This document shows, piece by piece, positions 5,984 through 7,539 of a DNA stretch of 7,539 nt. The stretch's first letter is position 1, and every line of letters starts with the position of its first letter. A model generated the notes under the pieces. That model was not told the DNA's origin. It ran no database searches and saw nothing but the letters and a program-made list of their open reading frames with translations. Source of the DNA: Longimicrobium sp. (GTDB taxonomy: Bacteria > Gemmatimonadota > Gemmatimonadetes > Longimicrobiales > Longimicrobiaceae). The DNA lies in NCBI GenBank assembly GCA_030446945.1, contig JAUJMI010000164.1, forward strand, positions 1 through 7,539, given 5' to 3'. The translations under genes were made by a program, and so were the position numbers.

Positions 5984-6241
5984 CTACTCCGGTACGTGGG
6001 CAAGCCCATCGCCAACGGTTGCCTCGAGGGCACGCGTGGTGGATGCCAAAGCGGCGAGGAACTCCGAATCGTGGGAGGCTTGCTCATAACTGGCATCCAG
6101 CCTGGCCCGTCTGACCTCGCGAAGCTGTTTCCGCAACGCGTCCTCGACGAATGCGCTCGCGCTTTGTGACTAGTCTTCGCTGACGGCTGCTCGCACCGCC
6201 TTCAGTAGGCCCTCGTCAAACTCAAAGGTCACTCTCGTCAG
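5984..6241 (-). pseudogene. Ribbon-helix-helix antitoxin-like gene with in-frame amber stop
   Basis: The minus strand reads (M)TRVTFEFDEGLLKAVRAAVSED, then TAG (6172-6170), then in the same frame SQSASAFVEDALRKQLREV, a helical tail (RRARLDASYEQASHDSEF) and a stop at 5986-5984. The layout is that of a ribbon-helix-helix antitoxin. The strand RVTFEF is followed by helix A, a loop containing the amber codon, helix B (SASAFVEDALRKQL), and an acidic, Ala-rich tail of the sort that wraps a toxin. Without the amber codon it would be 85 residues, a typical length. The best ribosome binding site (GGAGA, 6253-6249) sits seven bases before CTG 6241, which suggests an original ATG became CTG. An in-frame ATG at 6292 has no such site. 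With two lesions it is probably inactive. No toxin gene is recognisable downstream. Assignment to the fold is fairly sure; the exact antitoxin family is not. Confidence 0.65.
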
Positions 6242-6345
6242 GACGCGGTCTCCGCCACGGCGGCGGCGGAGGAACTGAGGGTTGCCGGACATTGGCGTCG
6301 CGGGGTTGATGTGGAGGCTCGACGGCTCCGCGGGAATAATGCAGC

Positions 6346-7539
6346 CTACCGCGCTCCTTCCGCGCGCCGCCGGAACTCGCCGACATCCTCGAACAGCAGC
6401 GAGCGCGGCCGGGCGGCGGCGTCGAGGGTGAAGGTGAGGAGGCTGCGTCCGAGGGCGAGGTCCTGCCACGTGGCGCGAAAGGTGTCGTGATGCCAGTGCT
6501 CCAGGGGGCCGGCGTAGCCGCCCCAGCGCGCGATCAGGCGGTTGCCTTCCATGCGGACTTCTACCTGGCCGAGCAGGGAGTCGGCGTAGGTGCCGGCGTA
6601 GGCGGAGGGGGCGAGGGTCGGGCGCGTTCCGCGCACGCGGGCGGAGTCCTGGCGGCGCTCGGCGGCGGCGATGCGGGCGGCCGGGTCGCCGTACAGGGCG
6701 CGCAGCTCCGCGCTCCAGTCGCGCGGTGGGGCGCCGGTGAAGGCGTCCACGATGCGGTACATCAGCGCGTGGCGCAGCTCCGCCTGGCCGCGGTTGGCGA
6801 AGACCACCAGTCCGAGCCGCTCGTCCGGCACCAGCGCCACCAGCGCGTTCATCCCGTCGATGCTCCCGGTGTGCATCGCCAGCTTGCGGCCGCGGTAGTC
6901 CTGCAGGAACCAGCCGAGGCCGTATGCCGTGAAGTTGGGCCGCGCCAGCCGCTGGGCCGGGTAGCGCGATTGCACGGGGATAATGGTCTGCGGCGAAAGC
7001 ATCTCGCGGAACGACGAGTCGCTCACCAGCCGCCGTCCGCCGACGCGCCCGCTGTCCAGCTGGAAGCGGAGCCAGCGCGCCATGTCGGCTACGCTGGAGC
7101 TCATGGAGCCCGCCGGCCCGATGTTGTCCAGGTCGCGGTACGCCACGGGCCGGAGGACGCCCTCCACAATTACGTGCGGCTCGGCGCGGTTGGGGCGCCG
7201 ATCGAGTCCCGAGATGCCGGTGAGCGTCGCCCGCATCTCGAGAGGGGCCAGGATGCGGCCGCGCACGAACTCGTCCCACGGCATTCCGCTGGCGGCGCGG
7301 ATCACTTCGCCTGCCACCGCGTAGGCGTTGTTGTTGTACGCGTATCGGGAGCGGATCGAGGAGGCCGGCTGCTGGAAGTGCAGGCGGCGCAGGATCTCCG
7401 CGGTGGTCGCGCCCGAGGCATACCAGAGCTCGTCCTGTGCGGCGAGGCCGCTGCGGTGCGTCACCAGATCTCGGATCGTGAGCTCGGCGGTGGTGTGCGG
7501 GTCGCGGAGCCGGAATGCGGGGAGGTGCTTCGCGACGGG
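6346..7539 (-). CDS. Beta-lactamase/class C-family serine hydrolase, 5' end outside the window
   Basis: The frame is open to the window's right edge, leaving 397 visible residues. The N-terminal part, including the catalytic S-x-x-K, lies outside. Visible are the conserved LTIRDLVTHRSGL block (residues 20-32), the Y-x-N motif as YNN inside SRYAYNNNAYAVAGEVI (about 68-70, Tyr codon 7338-7336), a glycine-rich PAGSMSSSVADMARWL segment (142-157), and the third motif HTG in AMHTGSIDGMNALVALVPD (about 223-225). A C-terminal beta domain resembling DUF3471 follows (about 309-392: YAGTYADSLLGQVEVRMEG, then LEHWHHDTFRATW). Such proteins are penicillin-binding-protein-like peptidases or esterases, usually exported. 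Substrate cannot be told from this, and beta-lactam resistance should not be assumed. Its stop is 54 bases before the ATG alternative of the antitoxin remnant, on the same strand. Confidence 0.9.
   Translation of the reverse strand, partial: PVAKHLPAFRLRDPHTTAELTIRDLVTHRSGLAAQDELWYASGATTAEILRRLHFQQPASSIRSRYAYNNNAYAVAGEVIRAASGMPWDEFVRGRILAPLEMRATLTGISGLDRRPNRAEPHVIVEGVLRPVAYRDLDNIGPAGSMSSSVADMARWLRFQLDSGRVGGRRLVSDSSFREMLSPQTIIPVQSRYPAQRLARPNFTAYGLGWFLQDYRGRKLAMHTGSIDGMNALVALVPDERLGLVVFANRGQAELRHALMYRIVDAFTGAPPRDWSAELRALYGDPAARIAAAERRQDSARVRGTRPTLAPSAYAGTYADSLLGQVEVRMEGNRLIARWGGYAGPLEHWHHDTFRATWQDLALGRSLLTFTLDAAARPRSLLFEDVGEFRRRAEGAR

Noticed and set aside
6170..7279. Long alternative minus-strand frame across the serine hydrolase
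   Set aside because: Most of it is an Arg/Pro-rich shadow of the hydrolase gene. Only its last 40 codons, beyond the hydrolase stop, are meaningful, as the start of the antitoxin-like remnant.
1..7539. CRISPR arrays, tRNA or rRNA genes, insertion sequences
   Set aside because: No regularly spaced repeats, cloverleaf or rRNA-like sequence, and no transposase or terminal inverted repeats were seen.

Overview
The window is GC-rich throughout and compact. Its mix of genes is a TonB-dependent receptor with a carboxypeptidase-like regulatory domain, a remnant of a MacB/FtsX-type permease, a beta-lactamase-family serine hydrolase with a DUF3471-like tail, a YCII/DGPF protein and a HigBA module. This suits a Gram-negative, soil-type bacterium of the Gemmatimonadota (Longimicrobium-like) or Acidobacteriota kind. 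The phylum is an inference; no rRNA or other marker is present.

Layout. Positions 1-636 (+) hold the 3' part of a gene for an exported protein of unknown function. Positions 762-1307 (+) encode a second small exported protein whose C-terminus appears to be frameshifted. A strong G/C-rich stem-loop lies between it and the convergent YCII/DGPF gene (1331-1750, -). Upstream of that gene, on the same strand, is a full-length TonB-dependent outer-membrane receptor (1967-4444, -), with its own stem-loop terminator just past its stop. Across a 229 bp divergent, locally AT-richer spacer lies a complete higB-higA toxin-antitoxin operon (4674-5410, +). Its genes overlap by one base. It has a candidate leaderless promoter covered by palindromes and ends in a clear hairpin terminator (5438-5464).

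Positions 5498-6292 are a decaying stretch on the minus strand. It contains the last ~135 codons of a MacB/FtsX-type (ADOP) permease with a frameshift and no 5' part, and a ribbon-helix-helix antitoxin-like gene with an in-frame amber codon and an apparent ATG-to-CTG start. The window ends in a serine hydrolase of the beta-lactamase/class C family (6346 to beyond 7539, -), whose 5' end lies outside.

The intact genes do not form one pathway: there is an envelope receptor, exported proteins, a periplasmic or secreted hydrolase and a stress module. I found no convincing evidence of a wholly new system. The most useful points are the leaderless, palindrome-covered higBA promoter and the three separate reading-frame lesions. 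The lesions could be real gene decay or consensus errors.
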